Shown here: piece by piece, positions 17,261-27,285 of the stretch | How the letters are laid out: every line of letters starts with the position of its first letter | Numbering within the stretch: the first letter of the stretch is position 1 | Source: Pseudomonadota bacterium | GTDB taxonomy: Bacteria > Pseudomonadota > Alphaproteobacteria > Rhodobacterales > Rhodobacteraceae | DNA: 52,749 nucleotides | Direction of reading: 5' to 3' | NCBI GenBank assembly: GCA_021845805.1 | Contig: JAJZVD010000021.1 | Coordinates: forward strand, 1 to 52,749 | Notes under the pieces: model-generated | The model's database searches: none | What the model was told of the DNA's origin: nothing | Seen by the model: only the letters and a program-made list of their open reading frames with translations | Position numbers and translations under genes: made by a program

Positions 17261-17728
17261 ATGACGCGGTATGAGTACAAGGTGGTGCCAGCCCCGCGGC
17301 GCGGTGAAAAGGCCCGGGGCGCGCGCAGCACCGAAGACCGCTTTGCCCTTGCACTGGCAACCCTGATGAACGGGCTCGGCCGGGACGGGTGGGAATATCT
17401 GCGGGCCGACACCCTGCCGGTCGAGGAGCGTCACGGCCTGACCGGGCGGCTGAGCACCAGCTACCAGAACATGCTGATCTTCCGCCGCGTCCTGCCGCAG
17501 GCGACCGAACCAGAGGCCGAGGCGCCCGCGCTGGCTGCCCCGACCGCGGCAGATCCGCTGTCCGATCCGGCAACCCCCCGGCTTGCCAGCATCCACACGC
17601 TCGAGGCGCCGAAACGGTTCCGGACCCCCCGGCTGGTCACGCCCTTCGGCGAGCGCGGCGGCGCGCCGACCGTAGGCCCCGCCCCCGGCAAGGCCCGGGC
17701 CGAGGACAAGGCGCCCCCCGCCGAATAA
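17261..17728 (+). CDS. DUF4177-type protein
   Basis: From ATG at 17261 (MTRYEYKVVPAPRRGEKARG) the 155-residue product has an N-terminal DUF4177-like domain: YEYKVVPAP, FALALATLMNGLGRDGWEYLRADTLPVEER, and YQNMLIFRRV, a short mixed fold of unknown function. The C-terminal half is a low-complexity Ala/Pro-rich tail without predicted fold. An alternative ATG at 17237 has no homologous residues and is rejected. Its stop lies one base from that of the convergent bolA gene. Confidence 0.75.
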   Translation: MTRYEYKVVPAPRRGEKARGARSTEDRFALALATLMNGLGRDGWEYLRADTLPVEERHGLTGRLSTSYQNMLIFRRVLPQATEPEAEAPALAAPTAADPLSDPATPRLASIHTLEAPKRFRTPRLVTPFGERGGAPTVGPAPGKARAEDKAPPAE

Positions 17729-17729
17729 C

Positions 17730-17984
17730 CTAGCCCGCGTCCAGCGCCAGCGCGTGAATCCGGCCCGTCACCGCGGGGCCAAGCGCGCGGTGGATCGCGC
17801 GATGCCGCTCGACCCGGCTCATCGCGGCCAGCGCGGGGGCGCGGATCGTCACCCGGAAATGGCTTTCGCCCGTGCCGTCGTCGCCTGCGTGGCCCGCATG
17901 GCGGTGGCTTTCGTTTTCCACCGTCAGGGCGGTCGGCGAAAAGGCCGCCGCCAGTCGTGTCTCGATTTCTGCCAACATCGTCAT
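17730..17984 (-). CDS. BolA-family protein
   Basis: The 84-residue product has the BolA class II KH-like fold: LAEIETRLAAAFSPTALTVENESHRHAGHAGDDGTGESHFRVTIRAPALAAMSRVERHRAIHRALGPAVTGRIHALALDA. The conserved His in HRHAG and the S/H before F-R-V fit BolA proteins that bind iron-sulfur glutaredoxins. Either of two starts (17984 or 17978) is possible. Divergent from the J-domain gene across 74 bp. Confidence 0.9.
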   Translation of the reverse strand: MTMLAEIETRLAAAFSPTALTVENESHRHAGHAGDDGTGESHFRVTIRAPALAAMSRVERHRAIHRALGPAVTGRIHALALDAG

Positions 17985-18058
17985 TTTCCCGGCCCAGCCC
18001 CCTTCAACGTCACGCGAAAAACCCTAAACTCTTGCGTCCGAGTCGGAAAGGCAAGCGC

Positions 18059-18691
18059 ATGACCACCCGCCCCCCCTTCGAGTTCGACATCCGCGTGTCG
18101 GCCGACAAGAAGCGCCGAACGAAGGGCCGCCGCGGCATGTCCGGCGCCTTCGAGACCTCGACGCGCGCCTGCGACCACCCCGGCTGCCAGGAGACGGGGC
18201 AGTACCGCGCGCCGAAATCGCCGGACCTTCTGGACGAATACTACTGGTTCTGCCGCGACCATGTGCGCGAATATAACCTCAAGTGGAACTTCTTCTCGGG
18301 TCACACCGAGGAAGAGTTCATGAAGCAGGTCGACAGCGACCGCGTCTGGAACCGCGAGACCAAGCCCTTTGGCAAGCGCGGCGAAGAGGCGCGCGCCTGG
18401 TCGCGGCTGGGCGTGGAAGACCCGATGGAGATCCTGGGCGACAAGGCCACCCAGAATCCCGGCCGGGCACAGACCTCGACCCGCAAGCTGCCGCCGACGG
18501 AACGCAAGGCGCTGGAGATCCTCGACGCGCGCGACACCTGGACCAAGGTGGAAATCCGCAAGCAGTACAAGGCGCTGGTGAAGGATCTGCACCCCGACAT
18601 GAACGGCGGCAACCGCGCCGACGAGGACCGCCTGCAAGAGGTCGTCTGGGCCTGGGACCAGATCAAGGACAGCCGGTTCTTCCGCGACTGA
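18059..18691 (+). CDS. J-domain-containing protein (DnaJ-like)
   Basis: The 210-residue product starts [19 protein letters not shown]. The N half is a conserved alphaproteobacterial region with cysteines in [20 protein letters not shown] and [11 protein letters not shown], resembling a metal-binding knuckle. The C-terminal 60 residues form a J domain ([34 protein letters not shown]) with the essential HPD tripeptide for DnaK stimulation. This gene next to bolA and cobS is a recurrent alphaproteobacterial arrangement. Client proteins are unknown. Confidence 0.85.
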   Translation: MTTRPPFEFDIRVSADKKRRTKGRRGMSGAFETSTRACDHPGCQETGQYRAPKSPDLLDEYYWFCRDHVREYNLKWNFFSGHTEEEFMKQVDSDRVWNRETKPFGKRGEEARAWSRLGVEDPMEILGDKATQNPGRAQTSTRKLPPTERKALEILDARDTWTKVEIRKQYKALVKDLHPDMNGGNRADEDRLQEVVWAWDQIKDSRFFRD

Positions 18692-18711
18692 TCCCGCGGC
18701 GCGGCCCTGCA

Positions 18712-18764
18712 CCGATCTTTCGTCCGAAAGATCGGCTGCGAATGTTCGGCGAAAATTCGCGGGC
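18712..18764 (-). repeat. Dispersed two-hairpin repeat, copy 1
   Basis: The unit holds CCGATCTTTCG-TC-CGAAAGATCGG (11-bp perfect arms, 18712-18735) and GCGAAT-g-TTCG-g-CGAA-a-ATTCGC (18738-18760). Its reverse complement aligns with a second copy at 45854-45896. It lies 20 nt past the J-domain stop, where it could also serve as a 3'-end hairpin. Confidence 0.7.
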
Positions 18765-18938
18765 AAGCCAGGTCGGCCGACCCCGTGGTGCCCGCGGAAA
18801 TCCGCGACAGCCGCCCGCCTTTGCCGCGATCAGGCGGCCCCATGTCGCCCTTCCCCTTGCAGCCCCCCGCGTTATGTTCCATCAAGCCGGGGTTGGATGA
18901 AAGGGCGGGCGCGCCGGGCGCCCGGAAGGGATGCGAAA

Positions 18939-19925
18939 ATGGCCGACGGGATGCTGGATGTGAACGCGAAACCGACCGAGGAGATTTCGGTCCGCGATGT
19001 CTTCGGCATCGACACCGACATGAAGGTCAAGGGCTTCGCCGCCCGCACCGACCGCGTGCCGACCGAAGACCCGACCTACAAGTTCGACCCCGATACCACG
19101 CTCGCCATCCTTGCAGGCTTTGCCTACAACCGCCGCGTGATGATCCAGGGATATCACGGCACCGGGAAATCGACCCATATCGAACAGGTCGCCAGCCGCC
19201 TGAACTGGCCCTGCGTGCGGGTCAACCTTGACAGCCACATCAGCCGGATCGACCTGATCGGCAAGGATGCGATCAAGCTGGTCGACGGCCGCCAGGTCAC
19301 CCAGTTCCAGGAAGGCATCCTGCCCTGGGCGCTGCGCAACCCGACCGCCATCGTGTTCGACGAATATGACGCGGGCCGGGCCGATGTGATGTTCGTGATC
19401 CAGCGCGTGCTGGAAGCCGACGGCAAGCTGACCCTTCTGGACCAGAACGAGGTCATCACGCCCAACCCGTACTTCCGGCTGTTCGCCACCGCGAACACCG
19501 TCGGCCTGGGCGATACCACGGGGCTGTATCACGGCACCCAGCAGATCAACCAGGGCCAGATGGACCGCTGGTCGCTGGTGGCCACGCTGAACTACCTCAG
19601 CCACGATGCGGAAACTGCGATCGTGCTGGCCAAGAACCCGCATTACAACACCGACAAGGGCCGCAAGCAGATCGCCCAGATGGTCACGGTGGCGGATCTG
19701 ACCCGCACCGCCTTCATGGCGGGCGACCTCTCGACCGTGATGAGCCCGCGGACGGTGATCGCCTGGGCGCAGAACGCGGAGATCTTCCGAAACATCGGCT
19801 ATGCCTTCCGGCTGACCTTCCTGAACAAGTGCGACGAGCTGGAGCGCCAGACAGTGGCCGAGTTCTACCAGCGCTGCTTCAACGAGGAACTGCCCGAAAG
19901 CGCGGCAAGCCAGAGCATGAAGTGA
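18939..19925 (+). CDS. cobS: Cobaltochelatase subunit CobS
   Basis: From ATG at 18939 ([25 protein letters not shown]) the 328-residue product is the AAA+ subunit of aerobic cobaltochelatase CobNST, which inserts cobalt into hydrogenobyrinic acid diamide in vitamin B12 synthesis. Walker [10 protein letters not shown] is at about 71-79, Walker B VFDEYDAG near 129, and sensor region [14 protein letters not shown] near 182. Full length. A racemase-like gene separates it from its partner cobT; cobN is elsewhere. Confidence 0.95.
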   Translation: MADGMLDVNAKPTEEISVRDVFGIDTDMKVKGFAARTDRVPTEDPTYKFDPDTTLAILAGFAYNRRVMIQGYHGTGKSTHIEQVASRLNWPCVRVNLDSHISRIDLIGKDAIKLVDGRQVTQFQEGILPWALRNPTAIVFDEYDAGRADVMFVIQRVLEADGKLTLLDQNEVITPNPYFRLFATANTVGLGDTTGLYHGTQQINQGQMDRWSLVATLNYLSHDAETAIVLAKNPHYNTDKGRKQIAQMVTVADLTRTAFMAGDLSTVMSPRTVIAWAQNAEIFRNIGYAFRLTFLNKCDELERQTVAEFYQRCFNEELPESAASQSMK

Positions 19926-19952
19926 CCCGGCCCGCAATGCGGGGAGCCTGAG

Positions 19953-20642
19953 ATGCACATCGGCCTCATCGGCGGCATCGGACCTGCGGCGACGGTGGTT
20001 TATTACCAGCGCCTGACGCGGGCTATGGGCGGGCACAGGCTGGAGCTGACGATCGTTCAGGCCGACATTCACGAGTTGATCGCCAACAACCTCGCCGATC
20101 GGCGGAATGAACAGGCAGCGGTCTACGCACGGCTGATCGATCGGCTGAAAGCGGCGGGGGCGGATTGTGCGGCGATCACGTCACTGGGCGGGCACTTCTG
20201 TTTTGACGAAACGGTGGCGCTGTCACCCCTCCCCCTCGTGTCGGCGGTCGCCCCGCTTGATGCCTATTTCGCCGGGCGGGGCATCGGATGCGTGGGCCTT
20301 CTGGGCACCCGCGTGGTGATGCGCACCCGCCTTTACGGCCAGTTGATGCAGACCCGCGCCGTGGCGCTGGATGACGAGATCGAACGCATTGGTCAGATGT
20401 ATCAGGATGTCGCGGTCGCCGGCACTTGCCCCGAGGCCACGCGGGATGCCTTCTTCGCCGCGGGCCGCCGGATGGTGGACGATCTCGGCGCCGAAGCCGT
20501 CGTTCTGGCGGGAACAGACCTCAACCTTGCGTTCGACGACGCGCACGATCCCGGTTACGCTGTGATCGACGCTCTGGATGTACACGTGGCCCTTCTCGCC
20601 GAGCTTGCCAGCGGCACAAAGACCCTCGCAGACCTTCGGTGA
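19953..20642 (+). CDS. Aspartate/glutamate racemase-superfamily protein lacking both catalytic cysteines
   Basis: The 229-residue product has the Asp/Glu racemase fold signatures: [21 protein letters not shown] at the start, the central [18 protein letters not shown] and the C-terminal [14 protein letters not shown]. In active racemases the first site reads PCNTAH and the second GCTE; here the aligned residues are TSLGGH and AGTD, so both catalytic cysteines are replaced by Ser and Gly. It is therefore probably not a two-base racemase. It lies between cobS and cobT, which are usually adjacent. Start at 19953 has GGGGAGCC nearby as ribosome site. Confidence 0.75.
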   Translation: MHIGLIGGIGPAATVVYYQRLTRAMGGHRLELTIVQADIHELIANNLADRRNEQAAVYARLIDRLKAAGADCAAITSLGGHFCFDETVALSPLPLVSAVAPLDAYFAGRGIGCVGLLGTRVVMRTRLYGQLMQTRAVALDDEIERIGQMYQDVAVAGTCPEATRDAFFAAGRRMVDDLGAEAVVLAGTDLNLAFDDAHDPGYAVIDALDVHVALLAELASGTKTLADLR

Positions 20643-20646
20643 TGCC

Positions 20647-22518
20647 ATGACCAAACCCGCCGACAATCCCGCCGAACCGTTCAAGAAGGCGCTGGCCGAG
20701 GCGACCAAGACCATGGCGCATGACGCCGAGTTGACGGTCAGCTATTCGATCGACCCGCCGGGCATGACGGCCGACACCATGCGCCTGCCGCAGGTCAGCC
20801 GCCGGATGACCCGCGACGAGGTGCTGCTGGCCCGTGGCACCGCCGATGCCTTTGCGCTGCGCCACCGCTACCACGACGTGAAGACCCACGCCAGATACGC
20901 GCCGCAGGGGCAGATGGCGCGGGACCTCTACGAGGCGATGGAAACCGCCCGCTGCGAGGCGGTGGGCGCCCGCGACATGCCCGGCACGGCCACCAACATC
21001 GACGCCAAGATCGCGCATGAGGCCGAGCGCAAGGGCTATTCCCAGATCACCCGGCGCGAGGACGCGCCGCTGGCCACCGCCGCGGGCTATCTGGTGCGCC
21101 AGCTTGCCAGCGGGCGTCCGCTGCCGAAGGGCGCCGAGAACATCACCAACCTCTGGCGCGGCTTCATCGAGCAGCAGGCCGCGGCCGATCTCGAACATGT
21201 GGGCGAGGTGCTGGGCGACCAGGCGGCCTTTGCCCGGCTTGCGCGCAAGGTGATCGCCGACCTCGGCTATGGCGACCAGCTTGGCGACGACCCCGACCAG
21301 GACGATGACGAAGGCCAGGACCAGGCCGAGGAAGACGAGGACAACCCCGAAAGCCAGGGCGAGGACAGCGACGACCAGGAAGAGGCCGACGCCAGCCCCG
21401 AGGAAAGCCAGGACCAGCAGCAGGATCAGGCGCAGGCTCAGGTCTCGATGGAGGACCAGCCCGACGCCGACATGTCGGACGAGGCCGAGATGCCCGAGGG
21501 CGACGCGCCGCTGGAGCCGCCGCCCCCTGCCCCGCATTCCGACGCGGACCCGAACTACACCGTCTATACCACCGATTTCGATGAGGAAATCCGCGCCGAA
21601 GACCTGGCAGACCCAGCCGAGCTTGACCGGCTGCGGGCCTATCTGGACCAGCAGCTTGAACCTCTGAAGGGGGCCGTCAGCCGACTTGCGAACAAGTTGC
21701 AGCGCAGGCTTCAGGCGCAGCAGAACCGCAGCTGGCTGTTCGATCTGGAAGAAGGCATCCTGGACGCCGGGCGGCTGGCGCGGGTGGTGGCGAACCCCAC
21801 GACGCCGCTCAGCTTCAAGCACGAGAAGGACACCGAGTTCCGCGATACCGTCGTCACGCTTCTGCTGGACAACTCGGGGTCGATGCGGGGGCGGCCGATC
21901 TCGATCGCCGCGATCTGCGCCGATGTGCTGGCCCGCACGCTGGAACGCTGCCAGGTCAAGGTGGAAATCCTGGGCTTCACGACGCGCGCGTGGAAGGGCG
22001 GGCAAAGCCGCGAACGCTGGTTGGCCAATGGCCGCCCGCAGGGGCCGGGCCGCCTGAACGACCTGCGCCACATCATCTACAAGGCGGCCGATGCCCCCAT
22101 GCGGCGCGCGCGGGCCAACCTGGGCCTGATGATGAAGGAAGGCCTGCTCAAGGAAAACATCGACGGCGAGGCGCTGGAATGGGCGCACCGCCGGATGCTC
22201 GCGCGGCCCGAGGCGCGCAAGATCCTGATGGTGATTTCCGACGGGGCGCCGGTGGATGACTCAACTTTGTCGGTCAACCCCGCGAATTTCCTGGAAAAAC
22301 ACCTGCGCGACGTGATCTCGATGGTGGAACGCCGCCGCGCGGTGGAACTGATCGCCATCGGCATCGGGCATGACGTGACGCGCTATTACCAGCGGGCCGT
22401 GACTATCACAGATGTCGAGCAACTGGCCGGGGCGATCACCGAACAGCTTGCCGCCCTGTTCGAGGCCGACCCCAAGGCCCGCGCCCGCGCGATCGGCCGC
22501 GTCACAGGGAGACGTTGA
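20647..22518 (+). CDS. cobT: Cobaltochelatase subunit CobT
   Basis: The 623-residue product starts at ATG 20647. Layout: N-terminal CobT domain (residues 1-210), a very acidic linker (about 213-300, rich in Asp, Glu and Gln), and a C-terminal VWA domain with a MIDAS motif D-N-S-G-S near residue 408. CobT and CobS form the ATP-driven ring that powers CobN. Its start follows the racemase-like stop by four bases, and its own stop overlaps the start of the next gene. Confidence 0.95.
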   Translation: MTKPADNPAEPFKKALAEATKTMAHDAELTVSYSIDPPGMTADTMRLPQVSRRMTRDEVLLARGTADAFALRHRYHDVKTHARYAPQGQMARDLYEAMETARCEAVGARDMPGTATNIDAKIAHEAERKGYSQITRREDAPLATAAGYLVRQLASGRPLPKGAENITNLWRGFIEQQAAADLEHVGEVLGDQAAFARLARKVIADLGYGDQLGDDPDQDDDEGQDQAEEDEDNPESQGEDSDDQEEADASPEESQDQQQDQAQAQVSMEDQPDADMSDEAEMPEGDAPLEPPPPAPHSDADPNYTVYTTDFDEEIRAEDLADPAELDRLRAYLDQQLEPLKGAVSRLANKLQRRLQAQQNRSWLFDLEEGILDAGRLARVVANPTTPLSFKHEKDTEFRDTVVTLLLDNSGSMRGRPISIAAICADVLARTLERCQVKVEILGFTTRAWKGGQSRERWLANGRPQGPGRLNDLRHIIYKAADAPMRRARANLGLMMKEGLLKENIDGEALEWAHRRMLARPEARKILMVISDGAPVDDSTLSVNPANFLEKHLRDVISMVERRRAVELIAIGIGHDVTRYYQRAVTITDVEQLAGAITEQLAALFEADPKARARAIGRVTGRR

Positions 22519-24314
22519 TGTTTCAATCCTTCGCCGTGACCGCCCGCCCCGAGCAGGGTCCCCCCCGTCTGGCCGCGCTGCGGGCACGGCTTGCGGCCGA
22601 GGGGCTGGCGGGCTTCATCGTGCCGCGGGCCGATGTGCATCAGGGCGAGTATGTCGCCCCGCATGACGAACGTCTGGGCTGGCTGACCGGCTTCACCGGG
22701 TCGGCCGGGTTCTGCATCGTGCTGCCGCAGGTGGCGGGCGTCTTCATCGACGGGCGCTACCGGGTGCAGGTGAAAGGCCAGGTGGATCTTGCGCATTACA
22801 CCCCGGTCCCCTGGCCCGAGGTGAAGCCCGGCGACTGGCTGCGGGAAAACCTGACGGCCGGTGTCGTGGGCTTCGACCCCTGGCTGCACACCCGCGACGA
22901 GATCGGCAAGATCGAGGCCGCCCTTGCGGGCACCGGCGTCACGCTGAAGCCGGTGGCGAACATGGTGGACGCGATCTGGCCCGACCAGCCCGCGCCCCCC
23001 TGCGGCAAGGTCGTCGTGCACCCGCTTGACTACGCGGGTGAATCCTCGTCCGACAAACGCGCGCGGCTGGCCGCGGAACTGGCCCGCGCCGGGCAGGCCG
23101 CCTGTGCCATCACCCTGCCGGATTCGATCTCCTGGCTGTTCAACATCCGCGGCAGCGACGTGGCGCGCAACCCGGTGGTGCATGGCTTCGCGATCCTGAA
23201 GGCGGACGGGGCGGTGACGCTGTTCATCGACCCGGCAAAGCTGTCGGACGAGGTGCGCGCGCATCTGGGCGATGCGGCGCTGGCGCTGCCCGGCGATTTC
23301 GCCAGAGCGCTGACGACGCTGGCAGGCCCGGTGCGGGTGGATGCGGCGACCGCGCCGCTGGCAGTCTGGCAGATCCTCGAGGCCGCAGGCGTGGCCGCGG
23401 TGGCCGGGCAGGACCCCTGCCTTCTGCCCAAGGCGCGCAAGAACGCGGCCGAGATCGCGGGGATGCGCGAGGCGCATCTGCGCGATGCGGCGGCGATGGC
23501 GGAATTCCTCTGCTGGCTCGACGCCAACGCGCCCGGCGATCTGACCGAGGTGGACGTGGTGACCGCGCTGGAGGGCTATCGCCGCGCCACCAACAGCCTG
23601 CGCGAGATCAGCTTTGAAACGATCTGCGGGTCGGGCCCGCATGGCGCGATCATGCATTACCGCGTGACCGAGGAAACCAACCGTGCGCTGGCGGCAGGCG
23701 AACTGCTGGTGGTGGATTCGGGCGGGCAGTATCCCGATGGCACGACCGACATCACCCGCACCATCGCCCTGGGAGAGCCGCCCGCCGAGGCGCGCGCGGC
23801 CTTCACCCGCGTCTTGCAGGGAATGATCGCGATCAGCCGCGCGCGGTGGCCGCGGGGGCTGGCGGGGCGCGACCTCGACGGGTTCGCGCGCTATCACCTG
23901 TGGCTCGCGGGGCAGGATTTCGACCACGGCACCGGGCACGGTGTCGGCGCCTATCTTTCGGTCCACGAGGGGCCGCAGCGGCTGTCGCGCATCTCCGACG
24001 TGCCGCTGGAGGCGGGGATGATCCTGTCGAACGAGCCGGGCTATTACCGCGAGGGGGCCTTCGGCATCCGGATCGAGAACCTGGTGGTGGTGGAACAGGC
24101 GCCAGAGTTGCCAGGGGCCGATCCGCGCCCCATGTTCAGCTTCGAGACGCTGACCTGGGTGCCGGTGGACCGCCGCCTGATCGACGCCGACGCCCTCTCG
24201 CGGGCCGAGCGCGACTGGCTGAACGCCTATCACGCCGAGGTACGCGACCGGATCGGGCCGCGCGTCTCGGACGCGGCGCGGGCCTGGCTGATCGCCGCAA
24301 CCGCGCCGATCTGA
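22518..24314 (+). CDS. Xaa-Pro aminopeptidase family protein (M24B, PepP-like)
   Basis: The 598-residue product begins at ATG 22518, overlapping the cobT stop (TGATG); the TTG one codon earlier is less likely. It has two creatinase N-terminal-like domains (residues 1-300) and a C-terminal M24 metallopeptidase domain with metal ligands in VVDSGGQYPDGTTDITRT, FDHGTGHGVGAYLSVHEGP and LSNEPGYYREGAFGIRIENLVV. It resembles bacterial and eukaryotic long aminopeptidase P, which cleaves N-terminal residues before proline. It also carries a C-terminal extension ending in PISDAARAWLIAAT-like residues. Confidence 0.9.
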   Translation: MFQSFAVTARPEQGPPRLAALRARLAAEGLAGFIVPRADVHQGEYVAPHDERLGWLTGFTGSAGFCIVLPQVAGVFIDGRYRVQVKGQVDLAHYTPVPWPEVKPGDWLRENLTAGVVGFDPWLHTRDEIGKIEAALAGTGVTLKPVANMVDAIWPDQPAPPCGKVVVHPLDYAGESSSDKRARLAAELARAGQAACAITLPDSISWLFNIRGSDVARNPVVHGFAILKADGAVTLFIDPAKLSDEVRAHLGDAALALPGDFARALTTLAGPVRVDAATAPLAVWQILEAAGVAAVAGQDPCLLPKARKNAAEIAGMREAHLRDAAAMAEFLCWLDANAPGDLTEVDVVTALEGYRRATNSLREISFETICGSGPHGAIMHYRVTEETNRALAAGELLVVDSGGQYPDGTTDITRTIALGEPPAEARAAFTRVLQGMIAISRARWPRGLAGRDLDGFARYHLWLAGQDFDHGTGHGVGAYLSVHEGPQRLSRISDVPLEAGMILSNEPGYYREGAFGIRIENLVVVEQAPELPGADPRPMFSFETLTWVPVDRRLIDADALSRAERDWLNAYHAEVRDRIGPRVSDAARAWLIAATAPI

Positions 24315-24355
24315 CCGCGATCCGAAGGGGTCGCCTGATGAAAGGGAAGACCCCG

Positions 24356-24709
24356 ATGACGAACGACCACATCCGCATCACCCTCGCCGCAGGCACCTGG
24401 GTGGTCCGCGCCGGCGGCGCCGTGCTGGCCGAAAGCGCGCAGGCCCTGGAACTGCGCGAGGGCAGCTATCCGCCGGTCATCTACTTTCCGCGCGGCGACG
24501 TGGCGATGGCCTTCCTGGAAGAGACCGGCGGCACCACGACCTGCCCGTGGAAAGGGCAGGCAAAGGCGTTCAGCATCGTGACCAAAAGCGGCCGGATCGA
24601 CACCGCGGCCTGGTCCTACGAGACGCCGAAGCCCGATGTTGCCGCCATCGCCGGCCATCTGGCCTTCTACCCCGGCAAGGTCACGCTGGAGCAGGTACAG
24701 GGGGGCTAA
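24356..24709 (+). CDS. DUF427-family protein
   Basis: The 117-residue product reads [36 protein letters not shown] followed by [39 protein letters not shown] and [28 protein letters not shown]. These are the standard DUF427 elements (CPWKG, FY in the last strand). The family is widely conserved with unknown function. ATG 24356 has a GGGAAGA site five bases upstream; an earlier ATG at 24338 is also possible. Its stop overlaps that of the convergent ureG by four bases. Confidence 0.88.
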   Translation: MTNDHIRITLAAGTWVVRAGGAVLAESAQALELREGSYPPVIYFPRGDVAMAFLEETGGTTTCPWKGQAKAFSIVTKSGRIDTAAWSYETPKPDVAAIAGHLAFYPGKVTLEQVQGG

Positions 24710-25317
24710 AGCCCCCCCGCCTCTTCCAGAAACGCCACCACCTCGGCCACGCCACGGCCCTGGCGCAGGCTGGCCATCACGAAGGGGCGGCCCGCGCGCG
24801 CCGTGCGGGCATCGGATTCCAGCAACACCGGATCGACGCCCACATGGGGCGCAAGGTCGGTCTTGTTCACCACCAGCAGGTCAGAGCGCATGACCCCCGG
24901 CCCCTTCTTGCGCGGGATGTCCTGCCCGGCGGCGGTGTCGATCACATAGATCGTCAGGTCGGCCAGTTCGGGGCTGAAGGTGGCGGCCAGGTTGTCGCCG
25001 CCCGACTCGATCAGGATCACGTCCAGATCGGGGATCGCGCGGCGCAGGTCGGCCACCGCGGCAAGGTTGATCGAGGCATCCTCGCGGATCGCGGTGTGCG
25101 GGCAGCCGCCGGTTTCCACCCCGCGGATGCGCTCGACCGGCAGGGCCTGGGCGCGCATCAGGTATTCGGCATCCTCGCGGGTGTAGATGTCGTTGGTGAT
25201 GACGCCTACCGAATAGCGGTCGCGCAGGGCGCGGCAAAGCTGCTCGGTCAGCGTCGTCTTTCCGGCGCCGACGGGGCCGCCGATGCCCACGCGCAGCGGG
25301 CCGTTGGGGGATGTCAT
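24706..25317 (-). CDS. ureG: Urease accessory GTPase UreG
   Basis: The 203-residue GTPase supplies nickel to urease with UreE, UreF and UreD. Visible motifs: P-loop GPVGAGKTT (residues 14-22), [12 protein letters not shown], the Cys-Pro-His nickel motif [13 protein letters not shown] (Cys about residue 70), [13 protein letters not shown], and the guanine-specificity motif NKTD. Full length. It overlaps ureF by four bases. Confidence 0.97.
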   Translation of the reverse strand: MTSPNGPLRVGIGGPVGAGKTTLTEQLCRALRDRYSVGVITNDIYTREDAEYLMRAQALPVERIRGVETGGCPHTAIREDASINLAAVADLRRAIPDLDVILIESGGDNLAATFSPELADLTIYVIDTAAGQDIPRKKGPGVMRSDLLVVNKTDLAPHVGVDPVLLESDARTARAGRPFVMASLRQGRGVAEVVAFLEEAGGL

Positions 25318-25946
25318 GTGCGGAAGATCCTCGTTTCCATCGTCTCGTGATGCAGGCTGGCCAGATCGGACCCGAAGGCGGCCGAGCCGATCGCGTCAAG
25401 CGGCGCGGTCGCGGCCTCGGCGGCAAGGGTCAGGATCACGGGGTGCAGGGCGGCAAGCACCCGCTGCCCGTCGGTCTGGCCCAGGGGCAGGAAGCGGACA
25501 GCCGCCTGCACCAGTGCGCCCGCGAAGGCTTGCAGATAAAGTGCCGCCACCTCGGCCGCGGGCAACGCCAGCGCGCGCGCGGCCACGCCCACCGCCACCG
25601 GCAGCGGCATCGGGGGCCAGTCGCCCCCGTTCAGCGCATTGGTCGTGCGCAAGAAGGCCGCGCCCTGTTCCATCGCCTCCTGCGCCCGCTCGCGCGAGGG
25701 GGCCAGCGCCTCGGCCAGCGCGACAAGGGGGGCGGGATCGCCCCCGTCCATCGCGCGCGCGAGCAGGATCGCATCGGACCGCCCCGCGCCATCGGCCAGC
25801 ACGGCTTCCAGCCAGGTCTGCAACCCGGCCGCCGTGCGGATGCGGCCCGCATCCATCGCCCATTCCAGCCCGTGCGAATAGGCAAAGCTGCCCACCGGGA
25901 AGGCGGGCGAAAGCCATTGCACCAGCGTCAGCAGGCTTGGGTTCAC
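25314..25946 (-). CDS. ureF: Urease accessory protein UreF
   Basis: The 210-residue all-helical protein starts [36 protein letters not shown], the UreF opening with the conserved [16 protein letters not shown]. UreF bridges UreD and UreG in the nickel-insertion complex. C terminus is IFRT-like as in homologues. Overlaps ureE and ureG by four bases each, so the three are translationally coupled. Confidence 0.95.
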   Translation of the reverse strand: MNPSLLTLVQWLSPAFPVGSFAYSHGLEWAMDAGRIRTAAGLQTWLEAVLADGAGRSDAILLARAMDGGDPAPLVALAEALAPSRERAQEAMEQGAAFLRTTNALNGGDWPPMPLPVAVGVAARALALPAAEVAALYLQAFAGALVQAAVRFLPLGQTDGQRVLAALHPVILTLAAEAATAPLDAIGSAAFGSDLASLHHETMETRIFRT

Positions 25947-26497
25947 CGCAGAACCTCGGGTTCGGCGCCCTCGGCCCCGTCGGCATCCTCGTCGGGGTCC
26001 GTGACATGGGCGGCATGGTGATGGACGGGCCCGTGCGCATGGTCATGCCCGTGGTCGTGGCCCATCGTGCGACCGTGGCCATAGGCGCCGCCCTCGGGGG
26101 TGAAGGCGCCCACGATGCGGGTCAGGCGGGCGCCAAGGCCGGTCAGCATGTCGGCCAGCACCCGGTCCTCGCGGATCAGCAGGCGGTCGGCGCGGATCTC
26201 GCAGGGGGTGTGGCGGTTGCCGATGTGCCAGGCCAGCCGCGCCAGATCGCCGCGCACCTCGATCAGCGGCTCTTCGGCGGCGCGCACGCCGATCAGGCGG
26301 CCGTCCTCCAGCTCGAAGGCGTCGCCCGCCTCCAGGCTGACGGTCTCGGGCAGATCGGCCAGGAACCGCAGCCCCCCCGCGCTCACCAGCGTCTTGCGGC
26401 GCAGGAAGCGCGCGTCATAGCCCAGCGTCACCGTGTCTGCGAACACCCCCGGGTGTCCGGCGCGGCGGATGCGGCGGGCGGCGGGCAGATCGGTCAT
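25943..26497 (-). CDS. ureE: Urease accessory nickel chaperone UreE
   Basis: The 184-residue product has the UreE N domain (residues 1-80, TLGYDARFLRRKTLVSAGGLRFLADLP) and the metal-binding C domain with HIGNRHTPCEI (His about residue 102). The C-terminal tail is His-rich (HDHGHDHAHGPVHHHAAH), as in nickel-storing UreE proteins, and then turns acidic. UreE delivers nickel to UreG. First gene of the ureEFG set; separated from ureABC relatives by 3.7 kb holding unrelated genes. Confidence 0.95.
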   Translation of the reverse strand: MTDLPAARRIRRAGHPGVFADTVTLGYDARFLRRKTLVSAGGLRFLADLPETVSLEAGDAFELEDGRLIGVRAAEEPLIEVRGDLARLAWHIGNRHTPCEIRADRLLIREDRVLADMLTGLGARLTRIVGAFTPEGGAYGHGRTMGHDHGHDHAHGPVHHHAAHVTDPDEDADGAEGAEPEVLR

Positions 26498-26552
26498 GGC
26501 AGGCTCCTCGGCTGGGGTCTGGGTGCAAGCTTACCGCCGGGCATGCCGGGCG

Positions 26553-26867
26553 TCAGCAGCGATAGGCGGTCGCGGTCAGTTCGGTGACCATCGAGCCGGG
26601 CTCGATCTTGTCGAACACCACCGTATTCGCGCCGGACTGCGCCGCCCCGTCGAGGATCGACTTGCGTGCGTAATCCTGCCCCTGCGTCGCGAAGGCACCG
26701 TAAAGTCCCGGGCGGTTGCTGAGGTTGATCACATATTTGCACTGCGTCACATCGGCCGCCGTCGCCACGCGGACCGGCGCTGTGGCGATGGACGAGGAAT
26801 CGTTCATGCAGCCCCCAAGCGCGAGGACAAGGGCGGGCAGCAGGGGCAGAAGGCGAAGCGGTTTCAT
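26553..26867 (-). CDS. Small lipoprotein, DUF4156-like
   Basis: From ATG at 26867 (MKPLRLLPLLPALVLALGGCMND) the 104-residue product has a signal peptide with lipobox ALGGC (Cys about 20), so it is a predicted lipoprotein. The mature part contains CKYVINLSNRPGLYGAFATQGQDYARKSILDGAAQSGANTVVFDKIEP, resembling DUF4156 proteins (a cysteine, a helix, then GANT-VVF). Function unknown. It sits directly upstream of ureE on the same strand but is separated by 55 bp and is probably an independent unit caught in the cluster. Confidence 0.72.
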   Translation of the reverse strand: MKPLRLLPLLPALVLALGGCMNDSSSIATAPVRVATAADVTQCKYVINLSNRPGLYGAFATQGQDYARKSILDGAAQSGANTVVFDKIEPGSMVTELTATAYRC

Positions 26868-26964
26868 CGGCCTGCTCGGGGTTGTTATGATTGCCCCGAT
26901 TGTGCCCCCGCGCCTGTCCGGGGGCAAGCCCCCGAGGCCCCCGCCCGGCAGGAAGGCGCCGCGG

Positions 26965-27180
26965 TCAGAGGTCGAAGAGGTCGGCAAAGACATGGGCCGG
27001 GATCGCCTCGCGCGTCAGGCCGCGGGCGGCCAGCGTGGCGTCGGGCAGCGCGGCCAGCGCCTGCATCCGGTCCAGCCGGGCACGGCGTTCGCGTTCGGCG
27101 CGGGGGCCAAGCGGGGCCGAGAAGTAGGCATCAAGCCGGTCGCGGACGAAATCCTGCGCGGAAAGATTGGCGTTTGCCAT
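26965..27180 (-). CDS. Small helical protein, DUF1127-like
   Basis: This 71-residue product starts at ATG 27180 (MANANLSAQDFVRDRLDAYF). Its second half, ARLDRMQALAALPDATLAARGLTREAIPAHVFADLF, fits the L-D-x-x-L-A-x-x-G-L-x-R-x-x-I pattern of DUF1127/YjiS-type small proteins that occur widely in Rhodobacterales. A ribosome site GGAGG lies 11 bases before the ATG. Members of this family have been linked to RNA turnover and phosphate or carbon metabolism; no evidence here for that role. Confidence 0.6.
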   Translation of the reverse strand: MANANLSAQDFVRDRLDAYFSAPLGPRAERERRARLDRMQALAALPDATLAARGLTREAIPAHVFADLFDL

Positions 27181-27285
27181 CGGAAGCCTCCGGAGTTCGG
27201 GGTTCCTCCCTGCCTTCGATATGCGCCCGGCAAGCGCGCCGGACAACTGACAGGGGCGCATTGCTGCGATGCAGCAACGGTGGGG

